A stretch of DNA of 64,000 nt, taken from NCBI RefSeq assembly GCF_002715865.1, contig NZ_CP017696.1, positions 1,240,001 to 1,304,000 of the forward strand, read 5' to 3'. Shown here one piece after another: positions 1-12,133 of this stretch. This DNA comes from Bifidobacterium asteroides DSM 20089 (GTDB lineage: Bacteria > Actinomycetota > Actinomycetes > Actinomycetales > Bifidobacteriaceae). Position numbers and translations under genes: made by a program. Numbering within the stretch: the first letter of the stretch is position 1; each line of letters begins with the position of its first letter. The notes under the pieces were generated by a model that saw only the letters and a program-made list of their open reading frames with translations, had not been told where the DNA came from and searched no databases.

Positions 1-2170
<2,170 letters not shown>

Positions 2171-2178
<8 letters not shown>

Positions 2179-3400
2179 GTGCCTTCCCTTCCTTGGCGTC
2201 CTGCATCAAAGTGACGAACCTGTCAAACAGATAGGAGGCATCATGCGGACCAGCCGCCGCCTCCGGATGGTATTGGACGGAGAAGGCCGGAATATCCAGG
2301 CACTCCAGACCCTCGACCACTCCGTCGTTGAGATCGACATGAGAGACCCGGACTCGACCATACCGGCCTTCACCATAGGGCGAAGGCACCGGGTCCCCCT
2401 TGGGCGCCTTGACTGCGAATCCGTGATTATGGGCGGTGATCTCAACCTTCCCGGTGCTCAAATCCATGACCGGCTGGTTGATGCCGCGATGACCGAATTT
2501 CAGCTTATAGGTCTCGAAACCCAGGGCACGGCCCAGAAGCTGGTTGCCCAGGCAGATGCCGAAGAATGGCAGTCCGGCATCCAGAACCTGTCTGAGGAGC
2601 GACACCTCTCCGTTTGCGGTCGATGGATCGCCTGGACCGTTGGAGAAGAAAACCCCGTCAGGCCCCAGGGCCTGTATCTGCTCGATAGTGGTGTCCACGG
2701 GAAGTACGTGGACCCTGCACCCGCGCTCAGCCAGCCTGTGAGGGGTCATTGACTTGATTCCCAAATCCACCGCCGCCACCGTGCAGACGGGCTCGCTCCC
2801 CTGACGATCTCCGGTTGGTTCGACGATATAGGGCCTGTCCGTGCTGACCTCGCCGGTCAGGTGGGATCCACTCATCTGGGGGGCCGAACGGACCTGGTCA
2901 AGGAGTTCCTGCATGGTTCCAGGCCTGCCGCCGTCGTTGAACATTGTCTCCGGGCCTGAAAAAATGCCGGCCCGCATGACACCTGCAGAACGCAAGTGCC
3001 GCACGAGCCGGCGGGTGTCTATATGACTGATACCGACAATGCCCTGATCGACCAGATGGTCGTGGAGGCTGCCCCGGGCCCGCCAGTTGCTGAAGTCGGG
3101 GCTGGGTTCCCGGACCACATACCCTGCCACCCAAATCCTGTCCGACTCCCCGTCCTGGTCGTTGACACCGGTATTACCGATGTGGGGGAAGGTCTGCACA
3201 ACGATCTGCCGTGCATAGCTGGGATCCGTCAGGGTTTCCTGATATCCCGTCATTCCGGTCGAGAAAACAATTTCACCTATGGTAGTGCCCACCGCTCCGA
3301 AGGCTCTCCCCACGTACACTTCCCCATCCTCAAGGATGAGCAAGGCCCGATTGGAGAAACGGCTATCGGAGGTGATGGTGTTGGTGTCTTTCAGGTTCAC
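2171..3400 (-). CDS. carA: Carbamoyl-phosphate synthase small (glutaminase) subunit
   Basis: Class I glutamine amidotransferase subunit that hydrolyses glutamine for CarB. Numbered from the far-upstream ATG at 3451, the nucleophile Cys300 lies in [12 protein letters not shown] and His395/Glu397 in SVQYHPEAA, so the triad is complete. I prefer the GTG at 3398-3400 (protein starting VNLKDTNTI) because AAGGGGG lies about six bases upstream. The ATG at 3451 would add 17 residues and has no clear Shine-Dalgarno site. The gene is followed directly by carB in the same operon. A hairpin separates it from nusB upstream, so it probably has its own promoter in the 3401-3596 gap. Confidence 0.95.
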
Positions 3401-3534
3401 CGAACCCCCTTGATTACCGCGGATATTCGCACCCATATTAATGACCCCCATGGATTATGCCGGTCGAATCATCCAAAAGACCGTTGGGTAAATTTCGCAG
3501 GATAGACTGCATGTCAACCAGTCCGGATATGGCA

Positions 3535-3582
3535 AAAGGCCGACCTGATGCCCTAACAGCCAGAGGACATCGGTCGGCCTTT
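3535..3582 (-). terminator. Hairpin between nusB and carA
   Basis: AAAGGCCGACC at 3535-3545 pairs perfectly with GGTCGGCCTTT at 3572-3582, giving an 11-bp stem. On the minus strand the stem is followed by a short T run (TTTTGCC). It most likely terminates efp-nusB transcription. It lies 135 bases before the chosen carA start, so an attenuator role for carAB is possible but unproven. Confidence 0.6.
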
Positions 3583-3596
3583 ATTCGGATCATTGC

Positions 3597-4307
3597 TCAG
3601 TCGGCTGAAGGACGATCCGCGTCGGGTGTCAGTTCATCCGGTAAGGTCAGTTTCAGCTGGTCCAAACTTTGGGCCGACTGGTCGACCGCATGGTCAAGAA
3701 CCTGGTCGGAATCGGAGTCCTCTCCAGCAGATCCCCTCGCTACCGATTCCGACTCGCTGCCAGCATAGGCGGACTTTGAGGAGGCAGGCTCGGGATCCGC
3801 AACCCCTGCTTTTGCACCGTCGGATTCATCATCAGAAACGACCGCATCGGCTTCGGCATCAGCCAAGGCGGCAATCCGATCGGCTTGTTCACGACGAGCC
3901 TGATGCTCATCCTTCTCCTGCTCCAGGGCGCTCAGAACGCCATGGATGAAGGAGGGAGCATCGGCATCCGACAGTGTCTTGGCCAAGGACAGAGCCTCAT
4001 CGATGGCCACCTTGTCGGGGACGTCAGGGTTGTAGAGCATCTCCCAGGCGGCGATACGCAGAATGTTGCGGTCGATGGCGTGCATGCGGCTCAGCGGCCA
4101 CCGGGTGGAATGGGTCTGTAGGGACCCATCGATATCTCGACGGTGCTCTGCGACGCCCTCAACGATGGTCACGGCATAGGCGGGCAGAGGTGTCTGCGCC
4201 CCCGGCCGAGCCTTGCGCTCCTCCAGCAGGGAGAGGAAATCCTGGCTCTTCTCATCGGCCTCATACAGGGTGTTCAAGGCCCGCTTGCGGGCTGTGGAAC
4301 GTGCCAT
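3597..4307 (-). CDS. nusB: Transcription antitermination factor NusB with long acidic C-terminal tail
   Basis: RNA-binding antitermination factor that acts with NusE (S10) on boxA RNA in rRNA transcription. The NusB core covers roughly residues 1-140: MARSTARKRALNTLYEADEK, then HAIDRNILRIAAWEML and VAIDEALSLAKTLSDADAPSFIHGVLSAL. The protein is 236 residues, well above the usual 140-160. The extra 90 or so residues are low-complexity, rich in Asp, Glu, Ser and Ala, and look disordered. It lies 22 bases downstream of efp on the same strand, an arrangement common in Gram-positive bacteria. Confidence 0.93.
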   Translation of the reverse strand: MARSTARKRALNTLYEADEKSQDFLSLLEERKARPGAQTPLPAYAVTIVEGVAEHRRDIDGSLQTHSTRWPLSRMHAIDRNILRIAAWEMLYNPDVPDKVAIDEALSLAKTLSDADAPSFIHGVLSALEQEKDEHQARREQADRIAALADAEADAVVSDDESDGAKAGVADPEPASSKSAYAGSESESVARGSAGEDSDSDQVLDHAVDQSAQSLDQLKLTLPDELTPDADRPSAD

Positions 4308-4329
4308 GGATGTGTGGTTTCCGCCTTGC

Positions 4330-4893
4330 TCAGTTCTCGCGGCCCAGGTAGGAGCCGTCGCGGGTATCCACCTTGACCTTCTCGCCCTCGCCTACGAAGA
4401 GGGGCACCTGGATCTCGGCCCCGGTCTCCACAGTTGCGGGCTTGGTGCCGGCGTTGGAGCGGTTGCCCTGGACGCCTGGCTCGGTTGCAGTCACGGTCAG
4501 CACCACGGACGCAGGCAACTCCACAGACAGGGGGTTGCCATCATGGAAGCTGATAATGCAGTCGGTGCCCTCAAGCAGGAAGCGCTCCTGATCACCGACC
4601 AGGGCCTCGGGGATGTTGACCTGCTCGTAGGTGTTCATGTCCATGAAGACGAAGGAATCGCCGTCCCGGTAGGAGTACTGCATGGTCCGGTTGTCCACGG
4701 TCTCGAAGTCCATCTTCATGCCCGCATTGAAGGTGCGGTCCACAATCTTGCCCGAAAGGACGTCCTTGATGGTCGTACGAACAAAGGCAGGCCCCTTGCC
4801 CGGCTTGACGTGCTGGAACTTGATGACAGTCCAAAGCTTGCCATCCAGATTGATGACCGATCCGTTCTTGATGTCGTTGGAAGTCTGTGCCAC
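4330..4893 (-). CDS. efp: Translation elongation factor P
   Basis: EF-P rescues ribosomes stalled on polyproline by contacting the P-site tRNA. The 187-residue length is standard. Domain I carries the conserved loop [12 protein letters not shown] with the tip lysine, and domains II/III end in [13 protein letters not shown]. The start is GTG at 4891-4893, chosen because AGGTGG lies seven bases upstream and the protein then begins [11 protein letters not shown] like its homologues. No EpmA/EpmB-type modification gene is seen nearby; actinobacterial EF-P usually works with an unmodified lysine. It is cotranscribed with nusB. Confidence 0.96.
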   Translation of the reverse strand: MAQTSNDIKNGSVINLDGKLWTVIKFQHVKPGKGPAFVRTTIKDVLSGKIVDRTFNAGMKMDFETVDNRTMQYSYRDGDSFVFMDMNTYEQVNIPEALVGDQERFLLEGTDCIISFHDGNPLSVELPASVVLTVTATEPGVQGNRSNAGTKPATVETGAEIQVPLFVGEGEKVKVDTRDGSYLGREN

Positions 4894-5060
4894 CTTGATA
4901 CCACCTCATTCTGATGAACGTTCCTTCGGAGGGCTCTAAGCCATCTGCCGAAAGCACCGGGCCACACAGGATCCGGCCCGCTCGCGATAAATCCTCGCCT
5001 ATTATGCCACGGCGCATGAACACCGTGGATGGTCCGGCTGCGAAGCCCGCCGGATATGGG

Positions 5061-5096
5061 CGGGGCCCGGAATCACAGATAGGATTCCGGGCCCCG
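5061..5096 (-). terminator. tuf / str-operon terminator
   Basis: A perfect 14-bp stem (5061-5074 with 5083-5096) and an eight-base loop lie 34 bases after the tuf stop. It is very GC-rich and lacks a good T tract, as is common for actinobacterial terminators. Confidence 0.7.
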
Positions 5097-5129
5097 TCAT
5101 TGGATCGTGTCGACAAGCGACAGGCAATC

Positions 5130-6329
5130 CTACTCGATGATCTTGGTGACTCGACCTGAGCCGACCGTGTGGCCGCCTTCACGAACAGCGAAGGTCAGGC
5201 CCTCCTCCATGGCGACGGGCTGGATCAGCTCGACGGAGAAGGTGGCGTGATCGCCGGGCTGAACCATCTCCACGCCCTCGGGCAGGGTGATGACGCCGGT
5301 GACGTCGGTGGTCCGGAAGTAGAACTGCGGACGGTAGTTGGAGAAGAACGGCGAGTGGCGTCCGCCCTCGTCCTTGGTCAGCACGTAGACCTCACCCTCG
5401 AACTTGTGGTGAGGGGTCACGGTGCCGGGAGCAGCCACGACCTGGCCGCGCTCGACATCCTCACGGCCGATGCCGCGCAGCAGCAGACCGGTGTTGTCGC
5501 CAGCCTCGGCCTCGTCCATCTGCTTGTGGAAGGTCTCGATGGAGGTGACGGTGGTGGACTGGGTGTCCCGCAGACCGACGATCTCCACGTTGGTGTTCAC
5601 GGGCAGCTTGCCGCGCTCGACACGGCCGGTCACCACGGTGCCACGGCCGGAGATGGTGAAGACATCCTCGATGGGCATCAGGAAGGGCTTGTCCAGGTCG
5701 TGGACAGGGGTGGGGATGTAGTCGTCGACGGCATCCATGAGGTCCTTGATGGTCTGGACCCACTTGTCGTGGTCTGGGGCATCGTCATGCAGGGCGCCGT
5801 AGGCGGAGGTGCGGATGACTGGGCAGTCACGGTCGAAGCCGTTCTCATCCAACAGATCGCGGACTTCCTCCTCGACCAGCTCGATCAGCTCTTCGTCGTC
5901 GACCATGTCACACTTGTTCAGAGCGACCAGGATCTTCGGCACGCCGACCTGGCGGGCCAGCAGCACGTGCTCGCGAGTCTGGGCCATGGGGCCGTCAGTG
6001 GCGGCGACCACCAGGATGGCGCCATCCATCTGAGCGGCGCCGGTGATCATGTTCTTGACGAAGTCGGCGTGTCCGGGGCAGTCCACGTGGGCGTAATGGC
6101 GCTTTGCAGTCTGGTACTCGATGTGCGCGATGTTGATGGTGATGCCGCGCTCCTTCTCCTCGGGAGCGGCATCGATCTGAGCGAAATCGTACTCGGGGTT
6201 GACGTCCGGGTACTCCTCATGCAGCACCTTGGAGATGGCCGCGGTCAGGGTGGTCTTGCCGTGATCGACGTGGCCGATGGTGCCAATGTTAACGTGCGGC
6301 TTGGTCCGCTCGTACTTTTCCTTTGCCAT
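5130..6329 (-). CDS. tuf: Translation elongation factor Tu
   Basis: GTPase that delivers aminoacyl-tRNA to the ribosome. The 399 residues are the usual length. G1 is [10 protein letters not shown]3 is [13 protein letters not shown]4 is NKCD; domains 2 and 3 follow without interruption to [11 protein letters not shown]. An open reading frame extends 17 codons upstream, but the start [14 protein letters not shown] at 6327-6329 is preceded by a perfect AGGAGG at 6340-6345, so that start is chosen. It is the last gene of the rpsL-rpsG-fusA-tuf cluster and has its own possible promoter in the 195-bp gap after fusA. Confidence 0.98.
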   Translation of the reverse strand: MAKEKYERTKPHVNIGTIGHVDHGKTTLTAAISKVLHEEYPDVNPEYDFAQIDAAPEEKERGITINIAHIEYQTAKRHYAHVDCPGHADFVKNMITGAAQMDGAILVVAATDGPMAQTREHVLLARQVGVPKILVALNKCDMVDDEELIELVEEEVRDLLDENGFDRDCPVIRTSAYGALHDDAPDHDKWVQTIKDLMDAVDDYIPTPVHDLDKPFLMPIEDVFTISGRGTVVTGRVERGKLPVNTNVEIVGLRDTQSTTVTSIETFHKQMDEAEAGDNTGLLLRGIGREDVERGQVVAAPGTVTPHHKFEGEVYVLTKDEGGRHSPFFSNYRPQFYFRTTDVTGVITLPEGVEMVQPGDHATFSVELIQPVAMEEGLTFAVREGGHTVGSGRVTKIIE

Positions 6330-6394
6330 TGTGTTTTGTCCTCCTGGACGTCTCGTAGGTTGCCTGCGCGAACCACGCACAGAGCACTCGCTAC

Positions 6395-6423
6395 ATATTA
6401 CTGGGTTATCAGGTTCTTTGCCA
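6395..6423 (-). promoter_or_regulatory. tuf: Possible tuf promoter
   Basis: On the minus strand TAATAT (6395-6400) lies 17 bases after TGGCAA (6418-6423), about 65 bases before the tuf start. The -10 is good and the -35 weak. A separate tuf promoter after fusA is common in bacteria; this one is inferred from spacing only. Confidence 0.35.
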
Positions 6424-6524
6424 CTTTTGCCCTCCGCCCAGTCAGCGCTACAAGAGTGTAACGCCGACTTGTGACAGAAGAGCCTTTTTGCGGCGGCCCG
6501 CCGTGGCGGCGGACCGGACCGGCA

Positions 6525-8651
6525 TTACTCGCCCCGCTGGGCCTTGATGATCTCGTCGCTGACGGCCTTGGGGACCTCAGCATAGGAGTCCATCTGCATG
6601 GTGAACATGGCGCGTCCCTGGGTCTTGGACCTGAGGTCGCCGATGTAGCCGAACATCTCCGACAGGGGCACCTTGGCGTCGATGACCTTGACGCCGGTGG
6701 CGTCGGTCATGGACTGGATGGAGCCACGACGGGAGTTGATGTCGCCCATGACGTCGCCCATGTACTCCTCGGGGGTACGGACCTCGACAGCCATGATGGG
6801 CTCGAGGATGACGGGCTTTGCCTTGGGAGCAGCCTCCTTGAAGCACATGGAGCCGGCAATCTTGAAGGCCATTTCCGAAGAGTCGACCTCGTGGATCTGG
6901 CCATCGGTCAGGGTCGCCTTGACGCCCACGACCGGGAAGCCTGCCAGCACACCGGACTCCATGGCCTCCTGTACGCCCGCATCGACCGAGGGGATGAACT
7001 CCTTGGTGATATGGCCGCCGGTGACCTTGTTCTCGAAGACGTAGGTCTCGCCCTCGGTGGTATCCAGGGGCTCGAAGTTCATGAGCACCTTGGCGAACTG
7101 GCCGGAGCCGCCGGTCTGCTTCTTGTGGGTGTATTCCTGGTTCATGACGGCCTTGCGGATGGTCTCGCGGTAAGCCACCTGGGGCTTGCCCACGTTGCAC
7201 TCCACATGGAACTCACGGCGCATGCGGTCCACCAGGATGTCCAGCTGGAGCTCGCCCATGCCGGAGATCAGGGTCTGGCCGGACTCTTCATCCGTCTTGA
7301 CCTGGAAGGTGGGATCCTCCTCGGAGAGTTTCTGCAGGGCGATGCCCATCTTCTCCTGGTCGGCCTTGGTCTTGGGCTCCACGGCCACCTCGATCACGGG
7401 ATCGGGGAAGGTCATGGATTCAAGCACCACCGGTTCCTTTTCGTCGCACAGGGTGTCACCGGTGGTGACGCTCTTGAGCCCGACAAAGGCGTAGATGTTG
7501 CCGGCGATGGCCTCGTCGACCGGATTCTCCTTGTTGGAATGCATCTGGAAGAGCTTGCCGACGCGCTCCTTCTTGCCCTTGGTCGAGTCCAGGACGGTAT
7601 CGCCCTGGGCCACCTTGCCGGAGTAGACGCGCACATAGATCAGCTTGCCATAGAAGGGGTGGGTGGCAACCTTGAAGGCCAGGGCCGAGAAGGGCTCGTC
7701 CACGGTGGGCTTACGGTCGATCTCAACGGACTCGTCGCCGATCTTGTAACCCTTGATGGCCGGCACGTCCTCGGGGCTGGGCAGGTAGTCCACGACCGCA
7801 TCCAGCATGGGCTGCACGCCCTTGTCCTTGAATGCGGACCCGCAGAAGACCGGGAAGGCCGTCTGCTCGATGGTCATCTTGCGCACAGCCTTGCGGATCT
7901 CCTGCTGGGAGATCTCCTCGCCGCCCAGGTACTTCTCCAGCAGATCCTCGTCCGACTCGGCCACGGCCTCAAGCAGCTCAGTGTGGTACTGCTCGGCCTT
8001 GTCCTTGAGGTCGTCAGGGATGTCGATGGTGTCGTACTTGGCACCCAGGTCGGCCTCGTCCTTCCAGTAGTAGGCGACCATGCGCACCAGGTCGACCACG
8101 CCATGGAAGTCGCTTTCAGCGCCGATGGGCAGCTGCATGACCAGCGGCTTGACGCCCAGCTTGTCCTTGATGGTGTCCACCGAGTAGTAGAAGTCGGCGC
8201 CCAGCTTGTCCATCTTGTTGATGAAGCAGATGCGGGGTACGCCATACTTGTCGGCCTGACGCCAGACGGTCTCGGACTGGGGCTCCACGCCCTCCTTGCC
8301 GTCGAACACCGCCACAGCGCCATCGAGCACGCGCAGGGAGCGCTCCACCTCGGCGGTGAAATCAACGTGGCCGGGGGTGTCGATGATGTTGATCTGGTAG
8401 CGGTCCTCAGGATCGTGGGACTGGCGGTTCCAGAAGGCCGTGATGGCGGCGGAGGTGATCGTGATGCCACGTTCCTTCTCCTGGTCCATCCAGTCCATGG
8501 TGGAGGCGCCGTCGTGGGTCTCGCCGATCTTGTAGTTGACGCCGGTGTAGTAGAGGATACGCTCGGTCGTCGTTGTCTTGCCGGCATCGATGTGGGCCAT
8601 GATGCCGATGTTGCGGACCTTGGTCAGGTCCGTGAGCACGTCTTGTGCCAT
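6525..8651 (-). CDS. fusA: Translation elongation factor G
   Basis: Ribosomal translocase GTPase, also acting with RRF in recycling. The 708 residues match EF-G. G1 is [16 protein letters not shown]3 is [17 protein letters not shown]4 is [10 protein letters not shown]. Domain IV contains GSGQFAKV and [10 protein letters not shown], and the protein ends in [11 protein letters not shown]. The ATG at 8649-8651 lies 26 bases after rpsG. The large reading frame on the opposite strand here is only a codon-bias shadow. Confidence 0.98.
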   Translation of the reverse strand: MAQDVLTDLTKVRNIGIMAHIDAGKTTTTERILYYTGVNYKIGETHDGASTMDWMDQEKERGITITSAAITAFWNRQSHDPEDRYQINIIDTPGHVDFTAEVERSLRVLDGAVAVFDGKEGVEPQSETVWRQADKYGVPRICFINKMDKLGADFYYSVDTIKDKLGVKPLVMQLPIGAESDFHGVVDLVRMVAYYWKDEADLGAKYDTIDIPDDLKDKAEQYHTELLEAVAESDEDLLEKYLGGEEISQQEIRKAVRKMTIEQTAFPVFCGSAFKDKGVQPMLDAVVDYLPSPEDVPAIKGYKIGDESVEIDRKPTVDEPFSALAFKVATHPFYGKLIYVRVYSGKVAQGDTVLDSTKGKKERVGKLFQMHSNKENPVDEAIAGNIYAFVGLKSVTTGDTLCDEKEPVVLESMTFPDPVIEVAVEPKTKADQEKMGIALQKLSEEDPTFQVKTDEESGQTLISGMGELQLDILVDRMRREFHVECNVGKPQVAYRETIRKAVMNQEYTHKKQTGGSGQFAKVLMNFEPLDTTEGETYVFENKVTGGHITKEFIPSVDAGVQEAMESGVLAGFPVVGVKATLTDGQIHEVDSSEMAFKIAGSMCFKEAAPKAKPVILEPIMAVEVRTPEEYMGDVMGDINSRRGSIQSMTDATGVKVIDAKVPLSEMFGYIGDLRSKTQGRAMFTMQMDSYAEVPKAVSDEIIKAQRGE

Positions 8652-8677
8652 AATTCCTTGTTCTCGCTCTCTTGGGA

Positions 8678-9148
8678 TTACCAGCGATAGTGGGCGAACG
8701 CCTTGTTGGCCTCGGCCATCTTGTGGGTGTCCTCGCGGCGCTTGACCGCGGCACCCAGGCCGTTGGAGGCGTCAAGGATCTCGTTGGCCAGCCGCTCCGA
8801 CATGGTCTTCTCACGACGGGCGCGGCTGTAATCGGTCAGCCACCGCAACGAGAGCGTATTGGCGCGGTTCGGCTTGACCTCGACGGGGACTTGGTAGGTG
8901 GCGCCGCCGACACGACGGCTGCGGACCTCCAGGCTGGGACGAATGTTGTCCAGGGCTCGCTTGAGCACGGCCACGGGCTCCTGGTCGGTCTTCTCCTTGA
9001 CCTGCTCCAGGGCGGTGTAGACGATGTTCTCGGCGATGGACTTCTTGCCGTCCAGCAGGATCTTGTTGATCAGCTGGGCCACCACGGTGGAACCGTAGAT
9101 GGGATCGGGCAGGAGCTGGTGCTTTTTAGCTGGTCCTTTGCGTGACAT
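8678..9148 (-). CDS. rpsG: 30S ribosomal protein S7
   Basis: Primary 16S rRNA 3'-domain binding protein of the small subunit. It is 156 residues: [39 protein letters not shown], and [20 protein letters not shown] are S7 hallmarks. The ATG lies three bases after the rpsL stop, and its Shine-Dalgarno site AAGAAGG lies inside the rpsL 3' end, so translation is probably coupled. Confidence 0.98.
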   Translation of the reverse strand: MSRKGPAKKHQLLPDPIYGSTVVAQLINKILLDGKKSIAENIVYTALEQVKEKTDQEPVAVLKRALDNIRPSLEVRSRRVGGATYQVPVEVKPNRANTLSLRWLTDYSRARREKTMSERLANEILDASNGLGAAVKRREDTHKMAEANKAFAHYRW

Positions 9149-9151
9149 GTG

Positions 9152-9523
9152 TTACTTGGCCTTCTTTGCTCCGTACAGGGAACGGCCCTGCTTGCGATCC
9201 TTGACTCCCTGGGTATCCAGCGCACCGCGCACGATGTGGTAGCGCACGCCGGGCAGATCCTTGACACGTCCGCCGCGCACCAGCACGATGGAGTGCTCCT
9301 GCAGGTTGTGGCCCTCGCCGGGGATGTAGGCGGAAACCTCAATGCCGGAGCTCAGACGGACACGGGCAACCTTACGCAGAGCCGAATTCGGCTTCTTGGG
9401 TGTGGTGGTGTAGACACGGGTGCACACGCCGCGACGCAGCGGGCTGCCCTTGAGTGCCAAAGTCTTCGACTTGCGAGGCTTGGCCTTGCGCCCTTTGCGG
9501 ACGAGCTGTTCAATTGTTGGCAA
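9152..9523 (-). CDS. rpsL: 30S ribosomal protein S12 (TTG start)
   Basis: Decoding-site protein and the classical streptomycin target. Reading from TTG at 9521-9523 gives [17 protein letters not shown] and 123 residues, exactly the family length. GGAGAGAG at 9528-9535 is the matching ribosome-binding site. The in-frame ATG 60 bases upstream would add 20 unrelated residues and is rejected. The loop [19 protein letters not shown] carries the lysine (K43-type) tied to streptomycin sensitivity, with no resistance change visible, and the second loop is [14 protein letters not shown]. Confidence 0.96.
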   Translation of the reverse strand: MPTIEQLVRKGRKAKPRKSKTLALKGSPLRRGVCTRVYTTTPKKPNSALRKVARVRLSSGIEVSAYIPGEGHNLQEHSIVLVRGGRVKDLPGVRYHIVRGALDTQGVKDRKQGRSLYGAKKAK

Positions 9524-9745
9524 CTGACTCTCTCCGATTCCTTCGATGAACTTGTCTTCGTTTGCGCTGCGAGACCGCCGCACCGCAGCCGCAGTCGCTC
9601 CCAGGAGGAGAGATCAGCCACTGTCCACCGGCCCGATGGCCCCTGACCCTCCTGCCGGGCATTGCTGCCTGCATTCTTCGGATTCGGGGATATCCCGACA
9701 AGCCCACCTGTGACATAAGGCGTGCTGTCGGCACACACGCTGAAA

Positions 9746-9777
9746 AGTATATCACTGGGGCAGACATGGCCATGTCT
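9746..9777 (-). promoter_or_regulatory. rpsL: Candidate str-operon promoter with palindromic operator
   Basis: TATACT at 9746-9751 (minus strand) is a good -10. Just upstream, where the -35/spacer should be, lies the perfect 16-bp palindrome AGACATGGCCATGTCT (9762-9777). No convincing -35 is visible, which would fit an activated or repressed promoter. The leader to rpsL would be about 215 bases. Confidence 0.35.
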
Positions 9778-10088
9778 TGCACTTGGAAGTATGCTCTAGG
9801 CTTTGCTCACTGTGGTGTCGCACCGGAACCGTTAACAGAAAGGCCCTTGCAACAGACCTGTAACTGACTTTTGCGTGTACCTATATTCATTAATCCCAAT
9901 AAACGAACGAGAGCCCGCCTATAACAGCTTCCTAATCTATAGGTATCGGAAAATACATAGCATCTCTGCATCAGTAGATAGAGATGCCAGAGACATGAAT
10001 GCACGCGTATGGTGACGTAAGGCGTCGGCATCCGTTGACATAAACGTCAACGTCCTAGATGCTCTGGAATTTGTACATGGCCAGGCGT
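9778..10088. other. Intergenic DNA without a recognised gene
   Basis: No credible reading frame or tRNA was found. An 8-bp stem, GCATCTCT (9960-9967) with AGAGATGC (9980-9987), has no T tract. The composition is more AT-rich than the flanking genes. The segment may hold further str-operon promoter sequence. Confidence 0.5.
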
Positions 10089-10457
10089 TTACTTGTCTTC
10101 CTTCTCAAGAGCCTGGCGGATGTAGTCGCGCAGGATCAGGGCATGGTTGACGGCTGGATCCTTGGCCGCATAGACCAGTGTCGTCCGATCGTGTTCGCGT
10201 ACGATGCTCAGCAGATCCTCCAAGGCGGGGTTATCGTCCAGCTCAGTGCGGTAGCGGCGGGCGAAGTCCTCGAATCGGTCAGGATCATGGTGCCACCAGC
10301 GCCGCAGATCCGGACTGGGTGCAACATCCTTGAGCCAGCCGGACAGGGCTGCCCGCTCCTTGCTGATACCGCGCGGCCAGAGTCTGTCGACCAGAATGCG
10401 GACCCCGTCTTCGTCAGCAGCCTGCTCGTATACGCGCTTGATATCCACCTGACCCAT
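10089..10457 (-). CDS. DUF488 family protein (YeaO-like)
   Basis: Small soluble protein of the DUF488/YeaO family, whose biochemical role is not settled. The diagnostic motif RILVDRLWPRGISKE is followed by LSGWLKDVAPSPDLRRWW and HDPDRFEDFARRYRTEL. The protein is about 122 residues, normal for the family. The second of two adjacent ATG codons (10455-10457) is chosen because AGGAGG lies six bases upstream; the longer frame from 10493 reads past that site. It is transcribed away from the YwiC-like gene across a gap of about 110 bases. Confidence 0.85.
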   Translation of the reverse strand: MGQVDIKRVYEQAADEDGVRILVDRLWPRGISKERAALSGWLKDVAPSPDLRRWWHHDPDRFEDFARRYRTELDDNPALEDLLSIVREHDRTTLVYAAKDPAVNHALILRDYIRQALEKEDK

Positions 10458-10568
10458 CATCTGCCTCCTGAACCAGGAACCCGTATGATTCATGACTCCT
10501 TCGACTATGATATTGACCGAATCGGCATTACGGAAGAGGCAGCGACAGCCATACCAGGGCGTAGGCTG

Positions 10569-11567
10569 ATGAGTATGCTTACAGACGCAGACAAGGGCAA
10601 GGCCGCCGGATCAAGCGGCAGCAGACCAAACCCTCAAGCCCGCAAATCGACAAAATCGACCAGATCTGGATCCAAGGGACGGCAGTGGCGGCGCCTGTGG
10701 ATACCCGACCAGATTGGCGGTTGGGCCATGGCCTTGATGCCGGGCCTGGCCGGTCTGCTGGTCGGAGGCCCAACCTGGAGGAGCCTGCTGCTCATGGTCG
10801 CCTGGGCCTTCTGCTACTGCTTTGAATTCACCGGTTCACGATGGATGGTCTCGCACCGAGCCGCCAGATTCGCGCCACCAGCTCTGGGATACGCTCTGCT
10901 CACGGCCGTGACCGGACTGATCCTATTGGTCGGCACCCCTGGGCTCCTGCGATGGGCGCCGCTCTACCTGATCCTAGGCGTGTTGAATTTTGCCGCCGCC
11001 TGGATGCGCACGGAACGCTCCTGGTGGAACGATACCGTGGCCGTGATTGCGGCCTGCACGCTCTGTTTGATCGCCGTCTCCCTAGGGTCACGATTCCAGA
11101 AGCCGGGACCAGGACTGGAAAGTGCCAACACCGGCTATTTCGGATGTCAGCCGAATCCTGCTGTGGACTGCTTCGCCAGTGGATTCCTGCCAAGCGCCGC
11201 CCTGCCGTCGGTTGGAGTGGTCAGTGCAGCTGTCTTCGCTGTAACCCAGTTCGGTTCGGTCATCTTCGTCAAGACCATGATTCGCGAGCGCGGCAAGACC
11301 TGGTGCTACCTGCTTTCGCTGGCTTGGAACCTGGCCCTCTGCCTGATTGGAGTTGTCATGGTACGCACCGCAGGATGGTGGCCTCTGTTGACGGCCCTGG
11401 TTCTCTTGGTGCGCGCAGCCCTACTACCTGCCATCTCCCGTCGTCGGCGTATTCCTGTGCTGTATGTGGGCCTGGTCGAATGCGCAACCAGCCTTCTCGT
11501 CTTCATTCTGGTGATTGCACAGGCTGACGTGATGACCGCGTCTCTGACAGGCCTGCTTGGCGTATGA
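10569..11567 (+). CDS. YwiC-like membrane protein
   Basis: Integral membrane protein of the YwiC-like family, function unknown. After a basic, Ser/Lys-rich cytoplasmic head of about 40 residues comes RRLWIPDQIGGWAMALMPGLAGLLVGG, the family signature (W-P-x-Q-x-G-A/G-W), then eight to nine hydrophobic segments. The start MSMLTDADKG at 10569 is a guess; an ATG two codons on is equally good, and neither has a strong ribosome-binding site. The open frame runs back to 10059 but that part overlaps the DUF488 gene antisense. It overlaps the next gene by ATGA. Confidence 0.8.
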   Translation: MSMLTDADKGKAAGSSGSRPNPQARKSTKSTRSGSKGRQWRRLWIPDQIGGWAMALMPGLAGLLVGGPTWRSLLLMVAWAFCYCFEFTGSRWMVSHRAARFAPPALGYALLTAVTGLILLVGTPGLLRWAPLYLILGVLNFAAAWMRTERSWWNDTVAVIAACTLCLIAVSLGSRFQKPGPGLESANTGYFGCQPNPAVDCFASGFLPSAALPSVGVVSAAVFAVTQFGSVIFVKTMIRERGKTWCYLLSLAWNLALCLIGVVMVRTAGWWPLLTALVLLVRAALLPAISRRRRIPVLYVGLVECATSLLVFILVIAQADVMTASLTGLLGV

Positions 11568-12133
11568 CTGCGGGTTCAGTCACTCACGTCACCCACGAGT
11601 TCGGCCCTGTCTGGGACCACCGTTCCCGTGTGCTGATCCTGGGATCCATTCCCAGCCCGAGTTCGCGCGATGCTGGCTTCTACTACATGTTTCCGCACAA
11701 CCGCTTCTGGCCCGTGCTGGCTGCGCTCTTCCACCAGCCTGTTCCAGAGCCCGATCCGGCGGTCCGTGCTAGGTTTGTCCTAAATCACTACATAGCACTC
11801 TGGGATGTCATCCAGGAATGCGAAATCCATGGTGCCTCCGATGCTTCAATCACCAATGTCGTACCTACCGACATCGCCGGCTTGCTGGACCGTGCGCCTA
11901 TCGACACCATATTCACTACAGGACGCAAGGCCGGTCAGCTTTACCGTCGCTACTGCCTGCCGGATCTGGAGAAGAAGGGGTATCGACCTACGATGATCAA
12001 TCTGCCATCCACCAGCCCTGCCAACGCCGCCATGAGTCTGGCTGATTTGATCAAGGCCTACCAGCCCGTAAGCAAAGTGCTCTACGGTAAGGAGCCTGAC
12101 AGGCAAGACAATCACAACGATTATGGCAAATAG
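11564..12133 (+). CDS. Uracil/hypoxanthine-DNA glycosylase superfamily protein
   Basis: Predicted base-excision repair glycosylase of the UDG superfamily, closest in pattern to the DNA-deoxyinosine glycosylases. Motif 1 is LILGSIPSPSSRDAGFYY followed by HNRFW. The middle motif is SITNVVPTDIAGLL, and a late NLPSTSPAN replaces the usual HPSP(S/T). The protein has 189 residues and no signal peptide, so it is cytosolic. It starts inside the YwiC-like stop (ATGA) and overlaps the ASCH gene by 11 bases, so the three form one tight operon. Substrate choice cannot be told from sequence alone. Confidence 0.85.
   Translation: MTAGSVTHVTHEFGPVWDHRSRVLILGSIPSPSSRDAGFYYMFPHNRFWPVLAALFHQPVPEPDPAVRARFVLNHYIALWDVIQECEIHGASDASITNVVPTDIAGLLDRAPIDTIFTTGRKAGQLYRRYCLPDLEKKGYRPTMINLPSTSPANAAMSLADLIKAYQPVSKVLYGKEPDRQDNHNDYGK

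Noticed and set aside
6480-6524. Terminator between fusA and tuf
   Set aside because: A GC-rich stem can be drawn, but it has several alternative pairings and no T tract in the coding direction.
6471-8690. 739-codon open frame on the plus strand opposite fusA
   Set aside because: Shadow frame produced by the codon bias of fusA; it has no ribosome-binding site and a repetitive Leu/Gly/His/Asp composition.
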